64,000 nucleotides of DNA from NCBI GenBank assembly GCA_030063045.1, contig JAQSEB010000082.1:2480001-2544000 (forward strand), read 5' to 3'. The notes beneath the pieces were generated by a model. That model did no database searches and was not told the origin of the DNA. It worked only from the letters and a program-made list of their open reading frames with translations. Origin of the DNA: Pratylenchus scribneri (Eukaryota > Nematoda > Chromadorea > Rhabditida > Pratylenchidae). Below are positions 43,114 through 54,622 of this stretch, in pieces. The stretch's first letter is position 1, and every line of letters begins with the position of its first letter. A program made the position numbers and the translations under genes.

Positions 43114-46100
43114 ATGTATTCAGAAGCAAAAGCTAAAGAAAAAGAATTAGAAAAAGGAATTCATCGGCAATTTCCGGAAGAATCAATTCGAAATGAAGAA
43201 GTACCAAAAAATATTGCTGAAAATAAAAACAAAACGAAATCAGAAAATCAACAAAAAGCAGCAAATTCAATTGAAAAAAATCAACAAGAGAAAATGGCAT
43301 TGGAGGATAAAGATAAAGTATTTGCCTCAACATCGGATTCAACCATTAAAAAATCAACGGGATGGCAAAGATTAAACAAAATTGAACCAACAATAAGTGA
43401 AGCATATTTATTCTACAAAATTTCCTCCTTTTTTTAATTAGGCAAAGAAGTGACGGTGGCCACCGATTCGGGCCAAATTGGATCGGATTCCCAACAACAG
43501 TCGAGGAAAAAATTCCGAACAATTGCAAAGGTAATGAAGTAGGAGAAAGAGGAAAGGGAATAAGGAGGACTCGAGAATGAGGAAGAAAATATTCATTTTT
43601 TTTTTGAAAATTGGGTCAAGTAATTATCCAAAAATGTTTTTTTTTTGTATAATTGCGACACATCGGGCAGTAGCTCTATGTGTGTGCTAATTTTATGTAG
43701 ATGCTGTAAAAATTTTGATTGAGAAAATTCCTTCGAGTATTGCCTGTAAAAATAATTTTTTAACTTCCTTATTCATTATTTACTTTTCCTTTTTTTTATT
43801 TGACTGCAATTAATAATGTAAATACAAAATTAAATAAAATTTTTAAATACATGACATGAGGATTAGACAATTTGAATTTTGATTACAGAAAATGTAACTA
43901 AAATATAATTCTTAATTGCAAATGCCAACCAAAACTAAAAACCATTATTAGAACTTTTTTTCAGTATTTTTTGATGGTAATTTCAAAAAAATATTAAAAT
44001 GAAATAACCAAATAACATTCAAAATTAATTTGTGCCAAAAATAAATTCAGGGATTGAGTTTGATGAGCAGAGTTCGCACAGGCGATATGGCAATGAGTCG
44101 AGAGCAACAAGCATTCTTCAGCAAATATGGAATCAACACGGCCAATGAAATTGCCCAAATTGATGAGGCCGAATTGGGGACTGCCGATGGAGGAAATGTT
44201 CGACGCCGTGGCCCATTCTATGCATTGTTCGATTGGAATGGAAGTTGGCAAAAAAATATATCGAATTACATATTTGAATATTTGAAGTGTCCAAATGGGA
44301 ATTCTTCAAAAACAAATTGGTTCTGGACCCATACAAGGATTATTATTACAATTGGTTGGGCATAGTCACGGCTGCATATTCATACAATTTGCTGGTGAGT
44401 GGATATTTTATAATTGAGAATACGATTTATTTTATAATTAACAAATCTCAATGATAATAATAGCAAATAGCGGGTTCAGACTTCAGTTAATATTTACATT
44501 ATAGAATTTGATCGAAAATTTAATTAGGCATCCATCATACTGTTTAGCCTAAAGTGTTTTTTTAAAAAAAATTATTCTTGATTTATAAATTCTGATTTTT
44601 TAATTACATTCAGTTTTGTATAATCTATTTCCAGTTTATCGTTTATCGAAGTGTTTTCATTGATGGCAAAATTCTGGGCGCATTTTGGCTGGGAATGTAC
44701 ATTGCATTGGACATTTTGACTGATTTAATTTATTTGCTGGACAATTATGTTCGTTCAAGGACAGGTAAATTTTGGGAATGAAAATATTTTCATGCAAAGC
44801 ACAAATTTATTAGGCTATTTGGACCAAGGACTTTTGGTGAAAGATGTTCGAAAAGTAGTGAAAAAATATGAAAAGGGAAAATTGCGTTGGTTGGATTTGG
44901 CCAGTTGCATTCCCGTTGATTATTTATTTCAAATTATTTTACGAACCTCGAATCCATGTTTACGTTTTAATCGATTGCTTCGACTGGATCGAGTACTTAA
45001 ATTTGTGAACACCACAGAAATGAGGTAAAAGGAATTTGACAATATTTTTTCAATAATAATAATATTTTTATCCATTAGAGTTTCGAAGCCGAATTTTTTC
45101 CGTGTCCTAATGGTCTTCCTGTACATCCTAATTTTGATCCATTGGAATGCATGCTTTTATTATTTTATTTCAACCATTTTGGGCATTGATTCCGATCGTT
45201 GGGTGTATGGCAAAGCAAATATGCAGGCATTGCCAGAGTCAGTTTGATCTTTGGGATACTATTTTTGTAAAATAAATTGATAAATAAAAAATTAAATGAA
45301 TATAAATACGATTTTTAATCAAAGATCTTTTAGCTCAAAAAAAATTTATATATCATTTTTACAAAATTTTAAAATAAAATTATTTCCGAAATTAATTCAT
45401 TTTTCGTTAATACTAAAATATGCCAATCTGCCAAATTCAGAGGCGTTGAGGACACCCTCAGTCGCCGTTATCTCTACAGTTTCTATTGGTCCACTTTGAT
45501 GCTCTCAAATGTTTGTGAAGTGCCATGGCCAGTGCGAAGTGCCGAATTCATCATTGTTTGCGCTGATTTGATGTTCGGTGTGCTCATTTTTGCAACAATT
45601 GTTGGAAATGTTGGCAGGTGGACAATTTAGATTAGAATAGTAAAATAATCCGAAATTATTCAGTATGATTACGAATTCTGGGGCAGCTCGAAGTCAATTT
45701 CAGGCCAGAATTGACAATGTCAAAAATTTCCTTAAGCTTCGATCAGTTGGGAAAATGGTAAAATTAAAATCTTGAAAAAATCAAATGAATATTTATGAAA
45801 AATTAAAAAAATCAGAATTATTTATTTTCCGAATATTTTTTAATTTTCTTTTTTTTTCAAACATTTTGTGTTTTTAGAAATATTTTGTAGTTTGTACTTT
45901 GTATTGCCACATTTTTGAATTTTATTAATAATTTAAAATGGATTAAATTAAAATATTTTCCCCAAATTTAAAGTTGGTCAATCGCATCTCCAAATGGTTC
46001 GATTATTTATGGCAAAATAAGCAGGCAATTGGCCAAGACCATGAAGTTTTGGAGGTTTTGCCCACAAAATTACAAACTGAAATTGCAATGCATGTTCATT

Positions 46101-47006
46101 TTGAAACACTCAGAAAAGTGCGCCTTTTTCAAGTTAGCACAAAAATTCTCTATAAAATAATTTAAAAAATAATTCAAGGATTGTGAGGCTGGATTATTGG
46201 GTGAATTAGTATTGAAATTGGAATTGCAAGTTGTCTTTAATTAAAATTATTTAAATAAAATATTTTTTAAAGGTGTTCAGCCCAATGGATTATGTTTGCC
46301 GAAAGGGGGATGTTGGCAGGGAAATGGTAAAATCATTGAATATTTCATTTTAAAAATAATATTTATTCTAACAGTACATTGTCAAAAAGGGTCGACTCCA
46401 AGTGGTGACGGATGATGGGGCCAAAGTATTGCACACTTTGTTGGAAGGCGCTGTTTTTGGTGAACTCAGCCTTCTGAATATTCCAGGTTAATGAAGAAAA
46501 TTAGATTATTTCTGCAATTTAAATTTAAGGTAGCAAACATGGGAATCGCCGTTCAGCCTCAATTCGCTCGGTGGGTTACACGGATTTATTTGTGCTGAAG
46601 AAGGCAGACCTTTGGGAAGCATTGAGGGAATATCCAGAGGCGAAGACAATGTTAGTCCAAAAAGGTCGAGAAATGCTCCAAAAAGATGGACTACTCGATG
46701 AGAATGCACCAATGGAAGAAAAAAGTGCCGAAAAGAGGGCAAATGAAGTTCGGGAACATATTGAACGATTGCAGGAAAAGTATAAATTGGGTTTAATAAT
46801 TTAAAAATAATTAAATTTGAATTAAAAGACTGGCCCGATTGACGGCAGAATATTTAAGTTCGGAAACAAAGTTGCAAGCACGAGTGGATTTTCTCGAATC
46901 CGAAATGGAAAAATATGGAATTTTGGAGAGTGAAAATGAAGAAGAGGGAGAATGTGAGGAAGTTGGCCCAATTGGCGATGAAAATGGACATAAAAAAGAT
47001 TTTTAA
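43114..47006 (+). CDS. Cyclic nucleotide-gated (CNGA-like) channel subunit with altered pore
   Basis: Exons: 43114-43396, 43442-43530, 44051-44243, 44288-44394, 44635-44764, 44814-45024, 45079-45237, 45441-45617, 45664-45757, 45974-46132, 46179-46229, 46273-46326, 46375-46486, 46530-46779, 46829-47006, giving 748 aa. Residues 1-150 are a charged disordered N-terminus. S1-S6 follow, with S4 ([15 protein letters not shown]), the [16 protein letters not shown] block and post-S6 C-linker ([27 protein letters not shown]). The cAMP/cGMP-binding domain is intact ([31 protein letters not shown]). A coiled coil near 676-715 ([15 protein letters not shown]) is like the CLZ trimerisation helix of alpha subunits. 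The selectivity filter is odd: SNVCEVP (413-419) where CNGA channels have TTIGETP, so the pore Gly is Cys416. AATTTTAG 3 nt before the ATG suggests trans-splicing. It probably acts in sensory neurons. Confidence 0.93.
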
Positions 47007-47701
47007 AGAAAAATCAAATTTATTTTCCAACAGATATATATCAAGATTAATCTTCAATTAAATTTTGGTTACTTACATATTATCTACACATACATACCGA
47101 TTTTGATACTTGTAGATTATCCTGGACTAGATTTTTCCACCAAAAGTTACCCTATGTTATCCCCAAAATTTGTCAACCCTAAAATCACCTAAAATCGTAT
47201 TTTTTCATAGTTTTACAATCAAATATGAATAACAAAATAAGAATTTCAAAAAAAATTTCAAATTTGCATGTAGATAATAAGTAAGTACCAAATCTTGATT
47301 ATTTATCACCCATGAAAAGTTATCATTTCAATTACCAAATATTTTCCATTATAATTTGAATCAATAAAAGAACAATTTTCGAACAATTTTTGATGACTTT
47401 TTTGTAGAATATCCGGTCCAAGTCTAATTCCATTTTTTCGTTTCAATTTTGAAAATGCCCATTTCAAAATTTTAATATTGTTTGTTTGAACATCTGTTCT
47501 CATTTAGAATAAAATTTCGAGCCAAAATTGGGATTGTCCATTTTGTGATTTAGTTCAAAAAGAGATGTTTCGATTTCGGTTCAGAATCGGCTGCAAAAAA
47601 GGCAAATAAAAAGTGCGAAAAATGAGAGCCAATTTTCATTCTAAATTCATTGGACGAAAATATCCAAAATAACCAAAAATATTTACACCTTAAATTAGTA
47701 A
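47007..47701. other. Intergenic region with family D copy
   Basis: Lies between the CNG gene and the BED-finger gene. It holds family D copy 4 at 47098-47288. No gene was seen. Confidence 0.5.
47098..47288. repeat. Family D repeat, copy 4
   Basis: GATTATCCTGGACTAGATTT, CCCTATGTTATCCCCAAAAT, TTTTACAATCAAATATGAAT and AAGAATTTCAAAAAAA, in the same order as the other copies. The start resembles the repeat at 34787-34930. Confidence 0.6.
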
Positions 47702-48229
47702 ATGATTGAATTAAAAGAAATGCATCAAATACTCATTCTGAACCAGCCAGAATGTCGAATTGGTTTGGAACAGGCAATTTTGGCAGAACGGAAAATGATG
47801 GGCAAAATATTGGAAGGAAATGAGACAAAAAATGTTGAGAAAAATCAAATCAATGATTTTGCCATTGAATCGACATCATCGCCTTCTTCTGCTTTGCAAA
47901 TGAATGAAATGGAAGATGGACAAAATAGTAGAATTGGCCAACAAGACCAACAAATTATTGGCCAAAGGCAATCTCGCAGCAAATATGCCCAATTTTATCA
48001 TTTTTGTTCAGCAACAAAGGCCATCCAATGCCGACATTGTTCCTATTTTTACCAATCAAAGTCGCCCAGTTCACCAACAAATTCGTTGCGATGCCATCTC
48101 AAAAATCATCATCCCACATTGTTTAGTGAATTGCAACAAATTGAATTGAGTGGAATTGAATTTGGCTACAGGAAAAGTGGAAGAAAGGAGGAAAATAAAA
48201 AGAATTCAACAAGAAAATATCATAATTAG
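47702..48229 (+). CDS. BED-type zinc-finger protein, 175 aa, single exon
   Basis: One exon of 175 codons. Residues about 96-145 read as a BED finger: YAQFYHF (aromatic start), C-R-H-C (QCRHCSYFY), then NSLRCHLKNHHP giving the H-x4/5-H pair. BED fingers bind DNA. They occur in transposases of hAT elements and in regulators derived from them. Here only the finger and a flanking Gln/Asn-rich region are present, with a basic tail (KSGRKEENKKNSTRK). No hAT catalytic or dimerisation region follows before the stop. ACCTTAAATTAG just before TAAATG may be a trans-splice site. It is either a small DNA-binding regulator or a domesticated transposase fragment. Confidence 0.7.
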   Translation: MIELKEMHQILILNQPECRIGLEQAILAERKMMGKILEGNETKNVEKNQINDFAIESTSSPSSALQMNEMEDGQNSRIGQQDQQIIGQRQSRSKYAQFYHFCSATKAIQCRHCSYFYQSKSPSSPTNSLRCHLKNHHPTLFSELQQIELSGIEFGYRKSGRKEENKKNSTRKYHN

Positions 48230-48978
48230 AATAAATTAATTTATTGTATTTTTTTTTCAAATAAATAAAAAGATTTTAAAAATATCCAATTCACACTTAT
48301 TATCATTAAGTCCATGTTTCATATAAGTAAATATTGAAAAATATCTCTAAAATATGATATTAAAATTTCCGGTTTATGTAGTTCTATTTAATTTTATTGC
48401 TTAAAATGATTTTGTTAAAAATGATGTAAACAAATATTTAAATGTCAAAAGAGAAAATTTTTTTCCAAAACATGCATTGTCTGTCAGTCATAAATGGGTG
48501 TCATCATTCTATTTTGATATGAATGGAAATGGATGAAATGCCAAGTGTCAATTTCCCCTTTTCATTATCCCACCCTTTCTGAATGAGATAAAATTTTGAA
48601 AAACATTGCCCATTGTTGGGCCATCTATTCATCCATTCATTGGCCAATCCTTTGCCTTGCCATTCGCATTTTTCAACCAACCTTCGATCTGCTTCGTTTC
48701 ATTTTGCGCGTCGAAGAGGAAAATCTTAGAAAAACATAATAACAAAATAGCACAGTCTGCCGTTGTGGTGGTGATGTGATGTGAGCCTGTACTATAAAAA
48801 TGGACTCGGAATTGTTTTTCCAAGCTCATCTTTACTGATTCATCGAAAACATTTTTTAGTTATATATTAGTTTAAAAATTATTGAAATTCATAATTTATA
48901 TGTTTTAATTATAATTACGAAAATTGCCAAAAAAAATTTTTTTGCGTAGACGGCGCACCGTCATCAACATTAAAATAA
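48230..48978. other. Intergenic region, probable promoter of the SOX-like gene
   Basis: No gene was supported. TATAAAAATGG at about 48793 is a TATA-like word about 185 bp before the SOX-like ATG. A Lys/Asn frame at 48629-48829 (minus) is not convincing. Confidence 0.4.
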
Positions 48979-49774
48979 ATGGATCCAACTGGACAATGCT
49001 ATGATCGCTATGCAAATGGCCAAGGATTGTGGGTGTTGGTCCCATTCGTCCAAGTTCAATCACCGGCAGCCATTGAACAACAATTTCCAAATCAACATCA
49101 ACCACCGGTTGCCATTGAACAACAATATCAAAATCAATATCAACCACAGGCCATTGAACACCATCAAATCAATGGCGGTGTAGAAAGGCAAAATGAATAA
49201 TTTATTCAAATTTAATATAATTTTCCCAATATTAATTTTCATTTAAGCAATTGGAACAATAATGGGGCAAATGCCGAAATGGTCCAACAATATAATGAAG
49301 CAGATGAAGAATTAATTTTTCATCAATTATATTTGGTTGGTGAATTCTTTTTTATGAATTATTCTATTTGTTTATATAGGAATATAAGGAAAATGGCTTC
49401 GTGGATCGCGATCGCGATGGGCATGTGAAACGTCCAATGAATTGTAAGAATGAGGGGAATTAATTATTTCCTCTAATTAGCCTTCATGGTTCATGGGACC
49501 ATAAAACGGAAAATGATTTTGGAAAATGAGCCGAACAGAAACAATGCGGAAATCAGCAAAGATTTGGGCACACAATGGAAACAAATGACCAAAGAGGATA
49601 AAGTGCCATATGTGAAAAAGGCAGAAAAATTGAAAAAATTGCACGAGAAAATGCATCCAGGGTGAGTCAAATGGGAAAAATAAACCCAAACCAAATACAC
49701 ATCCAATTCATTTCAGCTATAAATTTAGCCCCCGGCGTAATAACAATTCGGAAAGGGGGCAAAATGGGCAATAG
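48979..49774 (+). CDS. SOX-type HMG-box protein, 199 aa
   Basis: Exons: 48979-49187, 49248-49335, 49380-49443, 49481-49661, 49717-49774. The HMG box covers about 115-190: GHVKRPMNSFMVHGTIKRK, then NNAEISKDLGTQWKQM, KVPYVKKAEKLKKLHEKMHP and GYKFSPRR. The RPMN start and YKF.PRR end are diagnostic of the SOX subgroup, which bends DNA at ACAAT-type sites. Position 125 is His where SOX boxes almost always have Trp (FMVW). The N-terminal half is Gln/Asn-rich (VAIEQQYQNQYQ). The protein is short for a SOX factor and has almost nothing after the box. Intron 1 (49188-49247) must start with GC (AG|GCAAAA): no GT donor gives the right frame. Confidence 0.88.
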
Positions 49775-50639
49775 GAATAGGATGGATGTTGCCAAGGAAA
49801 CAATGGCTGCTGAAATATTTTTGAAATTTGAACGAAATTGAAAGCAAATTCATTATTGAATTTATTCACTTTTCATTATGTCACTTTATTGAAACAAATA
49901 GGTACTTGAATAAATTTTTTAAATTGAATGAGGCAGAGTATGTTAAATAAATGTTCACTAATGTCTGCTGGTCTTTCGTTTTCTGAACGGAATGTAAAAT
50001 ATAAGAAAATTTTCACAAAAAATTCCTCAATTTATTACTTCTAATTTTAAATATTAATATGATTTTTTTGAAAATATGTGCCTATTCCCTATTATATGGG
50101 AGAGTAAATCATCTACTGTTCCTGAATTTTTTTAATTTAAAAATTATCCATTAAAATTTAGCTTACCCATTCTAAATTTGAATAATCTCATTTAAGTCCA
50201 TTTTTTTAAATATGCAATAAACTCATTATTCTTGTTATTAATAAAGTATTGCTTCCTAGCCAAAATTTGAATTTTTTATTTGATTTTCTAATTCTATAAA
50301 AAATAGAAAAATAGAATTTTAAATATTTTTGTGTCGATGATCGGAATTAAAAGAGGGCAAATTGTTCCCAGCAGTCAGCAGCAGGTGGTCTGCCATTCCC
50401 TAATCCCTACCATAAAATTATAATCATTTTTTTATCATTCATTCATTCAATTCAATTTTTTATACTCAATTTCCCAAAACCTTTCCCCAGTTTATTTAAA
50501 CATAATCAATAAAATTCTGCGGTCGATCGACGATAAAATTAATCATCTCCAAGCGAATTATTCCCCATATCTGGAAATGGAGTATAAATTTACGAAATAA
50601 TTAATTAAATTATTCATCGATTTTTAATTCCCAATAAAA
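49775..50639. other. Intergenic region
   Basis: A/T-rich spacer between the SOX-like and antiporter genes. AATAAATTTTTT near 49909 may serve as a poly(A) signal. No coding frame or repeat family was seen. Confidence 0.45.
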
Positions 50640-52827
50640 ATGTTAATCGGCAAAATTTGCAGCTCAAAATTAGTAATTGAGGTCAGTTATATGGAGTATT
50701 GTGATTGCATAAATTTAATAATTTTAAATAATCCAAAAATGGAAATTATTTCAATTCCTAACCAAAAATAAACATCAAAAATATGTCTCAATTTTTGCAG
50801 TTAAATTTGTTGGCCACTTCCATTCTCATTCTATTTTCCCTCTATGTGGCATTTGTGGCCATCCTTGGCCAATCTTTCTTTGCACCAACATCCACCACTT
50901 CAATTTCAAAAGAATCAATTAATGGAAATGGAACATCATTTGACAAAGAAAACAATGTTGATGGCCAACAATATGGGGCCAATTTCCTTTCCATTTTCAT
51001 TCTATGGGTTTTGGCTTTATTCGCGGGCAGAATTTTTCACTATTGCCAACTGCCTCCATTGCTTGGTAAAAAGTGGAATTAATATTAAAAAATAATTAAA
51101 TAATTTAAGGAATGCTTTTGGTCGGAATGGCATTTGCGAACATCCAATCATTCAATTCCCTCCTTTTAATGCGCCAAAGTTGGACATCCCTTTGTCGGAA
51201 TATTGCCTTCGTTTTAATCCTCCTCCGCTGCGGTGTTGGCCTCAACCCGGATGTACTCCATCGATCATTGGTCTAATATAATATTCAAAATTAATTATTT
51301 TAATTTTATATTTTTCAGTTATTCTGTTCAGCCATTGGAATTCTCACATCTTTGGCTGAAATTATGGCCATTTTTCTTGTTTCGCATTTAATTTTCTATG
51401 TTCCATTTTCTGCTTCAATTTTGTTCAGGTGCTAAAATTGATTAAAATTTATTTTTTAGCATTTTTAAAACATTTTCGTATCAGATATTCTAATTTATTT
51501 AATCATCTATTTTTCCAGTTTTGTTTTGGCATCCACTTCCCCAGCTGTCACCGTCCCGACAATGATTAATTTACAACAACAACAATTTGGAACAAATAAA
51601 GGCATTCCAACAATGGCATTGGCCGGTGCCTCAATTGATAATATTTTTTGCATTTCCGGTTTTGCCATTGCCTATGCCATCGCATCGGCCACAAATTCAG
51701 GCATAAATTAAATAAATTCCCTTCCATAATTTTAATATATTCATTCAGACAATTTCAAATGGACCATTTTGTCCATCTTCGCTCAATTAATTGCCGCTGT
51801 TTTCTGTGGCTTTTTCCTCGGTTTCATTCTTTGAATTTAGTCAATTATTTTTTACATTTTTACAGGTCACCTTCTTCGTTATTTTCCCCATCCAAATGAG
51901 GGGAAATCCATTCATTTTCCCCGTGTCCTCCTCCTTTGTTCCCTCTCAATGGCCCTCTATTTTGGCCCAAGGGCAATTCATTTCGATGTGTTCGGTCCAA
52001 TTTCCATCATTTTGATGTGCTTTTTGGCCGCTTCCGGCTGGAAATTGGACAATCCAAAAGGGGTCAAAAATGAATTTAAATTATTTTTAATACCATTTTA
52101 AATTTATTATAGACACATTTGGAGGCTGAGACATTACGCCACCTTTGGAATTTACTCCTTCTACCCCTTCTTTTCGTTCTAATTGGCCTTTTGTTCGATT
52201 TTTCCATTGTAAAACACCAAAATAATATTAAAAATTAATTTATATTCTTCTCAAGTTCACGTGGCAAATGTTGGCCAAAGCAATTTTGGCCATTTCCATT
52301 GGCATTTTCATTCGAATTTTGTGTACTTTTGGCATCGCAAGGGTCAATCCAATTTTGAATTTAAAGGAGGCCACATTCTTTTCCATTGTATTTTTGCCAA
52401 AAGCCACTGTTCAAGTTTGTGATTTGTGGCTAAATTTAATTCATTCGAACATTAAGGCTGCCTTAGCCCCTCAACTTTTTGCATTCAGTGTTGCCGCAAA
52501 TGACCTGGCCAGTGCCCAATTCACTTTACAAACTTCCATCCTCTGCATTTTATTGACTGCTCCAATTGGCCAATTACTCATTCAACAATTGGGCAAACGA
52601 TTTTTGTCAAATGAACAAAAATTGGACGGCGGCAATGAAAAGCAATCGAATGAATTGAGAAGCGAAAAAGTGTCATTTCGCCGGTAATTTTTGAAGATGA
52701 AAGGAGGAAGGAAGAGGAAATTGCAAACGAAGAGGACATTTTCGCAGAAACCAAACCAATTGATGAAGAAAGGCCCAACCATTCAATGAAAAACATGGAA
52801 AACAACGAAAAATTATCGAATGTTTAA
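50640..52827 (+). CDS. NHA/SLC9B-type cation/proton antiporter
   Basis: Exons: 50640-50681, 50801-51065, 51110-51270, 51319-51428, 51519-51700, 51749-51820, 51866-52062, 52113-52208, 52256-52414, 52457-52605, 52671-52827, giving 529 aa. About 12 TM segments are expected. Family blocks in order: GMLLVGMAFANI, LRCGVGLNPDVL, ASTSPAVTVPTMINLQ, NKGIPTMALAGASIDN, CISGFAIAYA and LPKATVQAALAPQL. NHA proteins exchange Na+ or Li+ for H+. The catalytic pair, usually Asp-Asp, reads Asp233-Asn234 here. Intron 5 (51701-51748) starts GC. Intron 9 is 42 nt and in frame, so its retention would insert 14 residues, but family comparison demands splicing. The start is uncertain (ATG 50783 is an alternative), as is the end: without the last splice the protein stops at 52687. 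Confidence 0.88.
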
Positions 52828-53172
52828 TAAATTGAATAGAAATTATTGTTTTTTTTTAATTTTTATTTCTTTCGAATATTTTATTCATTTATAATTCATA
52901 TATAAAATTCAAAATTAATTAATGTATATTTTACCATACAATGAAAATCATAATTCAAAAAAGGAAATTTTATTTTTAAATAATTTTAATTTTGTATAAA
53001 TCAGAACTAAAAATTGGGCAAAAAATAGAAATAACAAATAAATGTCCGAAGACTGGCGATTCAACCAAATCGATCCATCATTATTTTACAATTTTCCTAT
53101 CATCCCGACTTGATTGATTGTTTTATTATATTATTTGGGTGAACGGTGAAATGATGACAACATGAGAACAAA

Positions 53173-54355
53173 CCCGGTGTTACAATTTTTGTCACATATG
53201 CTGAGATTATTCTGAGATTACCTCAAAATCTATCAGTTAGCCCCGCTTCTGGAACATACATATTCTGAGAATATAATTCAAAATATGAATCAATCTGAAA
53301 ATATTCTCAGATTATATCGTGATCTTAATCTCAGAATATGGGTGAAAATATGGTGAAAAAATGAATTCTCAGAATATATGAAATTCTGAAATTTTTTTTA
53401 GAATATATCATATTCTCAGATGATATTTTCACCGTATTTTCACTTTTTTCAGCATGTAGTCTCAGATTATAGACAAAAAATATCATCAAAATATGGAATA
53501 ATCTCAGAATATTCTGAGAATATGGGGAAAAAATCTGATTCCTTTGTTCTGATTTTCTGTTCTGATTTTTCCCTCTGTTCTGATTTTCTCGCGCACTTTT
53601 CTGATTTTTCTCTTGTTCTGATTTTTCTCGCGCATTGCTCTGATTTTTCCCTTGTTCTGACTTTTTCCTTTGTTCTGATTTTTCTCGCGCACTGTTCTGA
53701 CTTTTTTCCCTTGTTCTGATTTCACTTATTTAATCATCGGCCGTCGCTGGGATTCGAACCTGAGTAGTCAAGGCCCAAAGTCAGCGACATAACATTGAGC
53801 TAAAGAGGCTATGTATCCTTGTTCATTAAAACATTTATTTATTCCTTACATTGCCCTAGGCCCAAGTCAAACGAGAGGAAAAGTCAATAAACACAATTCC
53901 CCAGAATATTCTCAAATTTCACAGAATTCTGAGAATTTAATGAAAATTTGCTATAATCTGAGCTTATATTATTCAGTTAATCTGAGAATTATTTTCAAAA
54001 TAAGAGTTAAAATAAATTGTCAAAATATGTGCATTCTCAACATATTCTAAGATTATAAACATTTTGAGAATATTTTAAGAATTCTTCGTGTTCTCAGGAC
54101 ATTTCAAGAATATACGAAATCTCCGAATATTTTGAAATTATTCATATTCTGAGAATATATTATTAACTTAATTCTGAGATTCTATCTCAGAATAAGTTGA
54201 AAATATGTTTTGAAAATATATCATATGCTGAGACAAAATCTCAGAATTCACAAATTCTAATAATATTCTCAGAATATGGATATTCTTAAATTATTTTCAT
54301 AATATGATCGAAATCTGATGCTGTAGCGTGCCATATATTTTCTTGTAACACCGGG
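53173..54355. mobile_element. 1.2-kb non-autonomous TIR element
   Basis: The ends are CCCGGTGTTACAA and TTGTAACACCGGG, perfect 13-bp inverted repeats. The interior is highly repetitive: dozens of TCTCAGAATAT / ATATTCTGAGA words on both strands, a block of TGTTCTGATTTTTC(T/C)C units (53535-53725), and a tRNA-like stretch. No transposase is present. A clear target duplication was not found, so the superfamily is open. Confidence 0.7.
53739..53812 (-). tRNA. tRNA-like sequence, probably a pseudogene or tRNA-derived insert
   Basis: On the minus strand the stretch reads GCCTCTTTAGCTCAATGTTA, later ACTTTGGGCC, and then GGTTCGAATCCCAGCG. TAGCTCAATG resembles an A box, and GGTTCGAATCC is a perfect B box. 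The acceptor stem ends do not pair well and the D stem is missing, so a working tRNA is unlikely. It lies within the TIR element. Confidence 0.3.
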
Positions 54356-54622
54356 AATTGGGAACAAAGTCAACTATATCATTTTTTGGGTGATATAAAA
54401 ATGTATTTTATTTATGTTATTTGGCGCATTTAGATAAATTAATATTTTAAATTAACTAAATATATTGAAAAAATCAAAAATAAAATAAAAAGAGAATTTA
54501 TTATAAAAATATATATTGTGAAAATACAATAATTCAAATCAAAATAAAGAAAAATTATATAAAATGAAATAAAAATTCATTTGATTTAAATTTAAAGAGA
54601 TCATTTAAAAATTCCACATTTT

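Larger units (their letters stand above)
52828..54622. other. Intergenic region occupied by a TIR element
   Basis: Convergent spacer between the antiporter gene and the small minus-strand gene. Two-thirds of it is the element at 53173-54355. The remainder is A/T-rich without genes. Confidence 0.55.

Noticed and set aside
53504..53725. Lys/Asn/Gln-rich frames on both strands around 53.5-53.7 kb
   Set aside because: They arise from the TTCTGATTTTTC tandem units in the TIR element.
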